A DNA stretch of 64,000 nucleotides. Origin: Dermatophilus congolensis (lineage in GTDB: Bacteria > Actinomycetota > Actinomycetes > Actinomycetales > Dermatophilaceae). The stretch is from assembly GCA_030538115.1 (NCBI GenBank), contig JAUNUP010000017.1:12751-76750 (forward strand), written 5' to 3'. Below are positions 62,496 through 64,000 of this stretch, piece after piece. The stretch's first letter is position 1. Each line of letters starts with the position of its first letter. Below the pieces are notes generated by a model. It did not search any database and was not told the DNA's origin. It saw nothing but the letters and a program-made list of their open reading frames with translations. The position numbers and the translations under genes were made by a program.

Positions 62496-62731
62496 TCGAC
62501 ACGGTTCGCGTCACCCCGACCCAGCTTCGGGAAGCGGACTGCGTCGACGGCCACAAGTGCTGGATCGCGGTCAACGGTGTCGTGTACGACATCGCGGGCT
62601 CCTCCAAGTGGAACAGCGGCCAGCATTACGGAGTCACCGCCGGCACCGACGCGACCGAGCAATTCGTCGACTCCGGGCACGCCGCCGCCAAGCTGAACGA
62701 CCTCCCGGTGGTGGGCACGCTCGATCAGTGA
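62420..62731 (+). pseudogene. Cytochrome b5-like heme-binding domain fragment without start codon
   Basis: In the frame ending at TGA 62729-62731 the translation contains TPTQLREADCVDGHKCWIAV and continues with NGVVYDIAGSSKWNSGQHYG, TAGTDATEQF and LPVVGTL. This matches the short b5-like heme/steroid-binding type (COG4892-like). The frame stays open upstream but turns into Pro/Arg-rich noise and offers no ATG, GTG or TTG before the domain. The 5' end therefore appears to be deleted or frame-shifted, perhaps in the same event that truncated the facing minus-strand gene. Confidence 0.55.
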
Positions 62732-62739
62732 TCGGACAC

Positions 62740-62816
62740 CTAGCAGAACTTAGGCGACAGGAACATAGTTTCTAAACTCTGCTGCGTCCCCTAACTTCTG
62801 CTAGCAGAAGTTAGGG
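62740..62816. repeat. 30-bp perfect palindrome with a preceding related half-site
   Basis: CCCCTAACTTCTGCT (62787-62801) followed by its exact reverse complement makes a 30-bp palindrome without spacer. CTAGCAGAACTTAGG at 62740-62754 repeats the right half with one mismatch, and AGTTTCTAAACT (62766-62777) is a further small palindrome. This AT-richer block lies between the b5 fragment and the AEC gene. It may be a terminator, operator or recombination scar. Confidence 0.6.
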
Positions 62817-62907
62817 GAACCGGGGACTCGGACTGGCGGCGCACCCCGGCTGGTCAGCGGCCGAGAGTGGCGTTCTGGTCTGTCGCAGGAGGCCGGACCG
62901 TCGGCCG

Positions 62908-62913
62908 TATAGT
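62908..62913 (+). promoter_or_regulatory. Candidate -10 box of a leaderless AEC-transporter transcript
   Basis: TATAGT is an excellent -10 hexamer ending 7 bp before GTG 62921, so transcription would begin at or next to the start codon. No ribosome-binding site lies between. Confidence 0.5.
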
Positions 62914-62920
62914 CGCGGGC

Positions 62921-63889
62921 GTGGACACCACCAGCCTTACCGCGGCTCTGCTCCCTACCGCGGCGCTCATCGCGCTGGGGTGGCTGCTGCGCAACCGGTG
63001 GCACTTCACCGACACGTTCTGGCCCGGGCTGGAGCGGCTCACGTACTTCTTCCTGCTGCCCTCGCTGTTCGTCTCCGGGCTGGCGCGCGCGGACTTCGGG
63101 GGCGTCAACCTCGGCGCGATGGCGTTGGTTCTGGCGAGCTCGTCGGTGCTCGCAGCGTTTCTCACGTGGGCACTGCGGCGGGTCATCACCGCCGACGGGC
63201 CCGCGTTCACGTCGGTCTTCCAGGGCGGCATACGGTTCAACAACTACATCGGGCTCGTCGTCGCGACCGCGCTGTACGGAGCGGACGGGCTCGTTCTCGC
63301 AGCCCTGTGCAACGCGATCCTCGTGCCGATCGTCAACGTCACCTCGACCATCACCCTCGCCCGGCACGGAGGCGGTCAGGCGCGGGGCTACGCCGTGGCC
63401 CGGGAGGTCGCGACGAATCCGCTGGTCGTCGCGTGCGTCGTCGGAGCGGGGCTCAACCTGCTCGGCCACTCCCCCGTCGGCTCGTTCGCCACGACGACGC
63501 CTGTGCTCTCGCACGCGCTCGTCGGGCTCGGCGAGTTCGTGCGGATCCTCGGCACGGCGGCCCTCCCGATCGGTCTGCTCTGTGTCGGGGCCGGTCTGCG
63601 ACGGCCGGAGGGGTCAGCGCGCACGACCTCTCTCATCGCGTGGTCGATGGGGCTGAGGTTCGTCACGGTTCCCGCCATGACGTACGGCATCGCTCTGGCG
63701 GCCGGGCTGACCGGACCTGCGGCGACCGTGGCGCTGCTGTTCCAGTCGATCCCGACTGCCTCCAGCGCGTACATGCTCGCGCGCAGGCTGGGCGGCGACG
63801 CGCCGCTGATGGCGGCGATCATCGCAGCCCAAACGGTGGCAGGTCTGGCGACGATCCCGATCTGGCTCGTCCTAGCCCAGACGCTGTGA
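62921..63889 (+). CDS. AEC-family (auxin efflux carrier-like) transporter
   Basis: A 322-residue membrane protein with ten hydrophobic segments in two halves. WPGLERLTYFFLLPSLFVSGLARADFG and RFNNYIGLVVATALYGADGL are typical of AEC permeases; GTAALPIGLLCVGAGL and FQSIPTASSAYMLARRLGGD belong to the second half. Members transport malate, malonate or similar anions in bacteria. The GTG at 62921 is preferred because of the -10 box 7 bp upstream; an in-frame GTG at 62867 would add 18 residues. Confidence 0.85.
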   Translation: MDTTSLTAALLPTAALIALGWLLRNRWHFTDTFWPGLERLTYFFLLPSLFVSGLARADFGGVNLGAMALVLASSSVLAAFLTWALRRVITADGPAFTSVFQGGIRFNNYIGLVVATALYGADGLVLAALCNAILVPIVNVTSTITLARHGGGQARGYAVAREVATNPLVVACVVGAGLNLLGHSPVGSFATTTPVLSHALVGLGEFVRILGTAALPIGLLCVGAGLRRPEGSARTTSLIAWSMGLRFVTVPAMTYGIALAAGLTGPAATVALLFQSIPTASSAYMLARRLGGDAPLMAAIIAAQTVAGLATIPIWLVLAQTL

Positions 63890-63896
63890 AGGCCCC

Positions 63897-64000
63897 GTGC
63901 CGTGGCACCGGTGCCCAGGCCCCTGTGCCGGGGCCCCTGTGCGGGTGGGGCACCTACGCGCGTACATGTGCCACCGCCCCACCACCGACGCACGTGCCGT
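63897..64000. repeat. Dispersed dodecamer repeat, copy E (variant, cut by window edge)
   Basis: A perfect GTGCCGTGGCAC stands at 63897, 7 bp after the AEC stop. GTGCCGGGGCCC (degenerate) follows at 63925. ACATGTGCCACCGCCC has its dodecamer at 63968 (+43), and the next unit begins at 63994 (+26) where the window ends. The 43/26 spacing follows the other copies. Confidence 0.75.

Overview
The window reads as a chromosomal segment of a high-GC Gram-positive bacterium (Actinomycetota, probably Micrococcales near Dermacoccaceae or Intrasporangiaceae; the family is inferred). Signs are the strong GC bias, GTG starts, GTGA/ATGA/TGATG gene overlaps, the tRNA-tig-clpP1-clpP2-clpX-valS-ileS-folC neighbourhood, a WhiB-like protein, mycothiol-linked protein families, a translational ileS T-box and an actinomycete-type integrative element.

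Layout. 1-10.3 kb: folC (partial), a GNAT acetyltransferase and ileS form a tightly coupled minus-strand operon behind an Ile T-box leader; then a YidE/AspT-type transporter, a tandem universal stress protein and valS on the plus strand. 10.6-14.8 kb: a mannitol-type PTS (EIICBA), a zinc polyol dehydrogenase and a divergent DeoR regulator. 14.8-20.2 kb: an orphan C39-like protein, clpX, clpP2, clpP1 and trigger factor, with a ClgR-like box before clpP1. 20.2-21.1 kb: a candidate structured RNA, tRNA-Pro(TGG) and tRNA-Gly(TCC).

21.1-31.4 kb is a complete pSAM2-like integrative and conjugative element (AICE) in the 3' half of tRNA-Gly, bounded by a 48-bp direct repeat. It carries int, xis, a RepSA-type rep, a WhiB-like gene, an FtsK-like traB, an unknown gene and pra in one leftward coupled operon, and a rightward gntR-HAD pair. 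Shared GGCTAGCC operators lie between the two operons. Behind them is an AT-richer cargo pair: a secreted FnIII-like/DUF3238-like protein and a four-helix membrane protein. Paired TGCCCAAT repeats near both ends look like integrase arm sites.

31.5-64 kb is mostly ordinary chromosome: glyoxalase-like protein, rpiB, a DinB-like protein, a DsbA-like protein, pepN, an MFS/malQ convergent overlap, a conserved membrane protein, pflA, mscS, a truncated haemoglobin, an alpha-glucosidase with an MFS exporter, two thioesterases, a B12-riboswitch-controlled corrinoid ABC transporter with cobT, a small membrane protein plus YidC paralogue, an orphan chemoreceptor, an APC permease, a VapBC module with its operator, ettA, a decayed cytochrome-b5-like locus and an AEC transporter.

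The most unusual structure is a dispersed intergenic repeat. Five copies (about 7.4, 10.3, 20.8, 60.3 and 63.9 kb) are built from up to four GTGCCRYGGCAC dodecamers with centres spaced about 44, 24-26 and 44 bp, so each full copy is one large dyad. Four of the five begin 7-32 bp after the stop codon of a plus-strand gene. I do not recognise this family.
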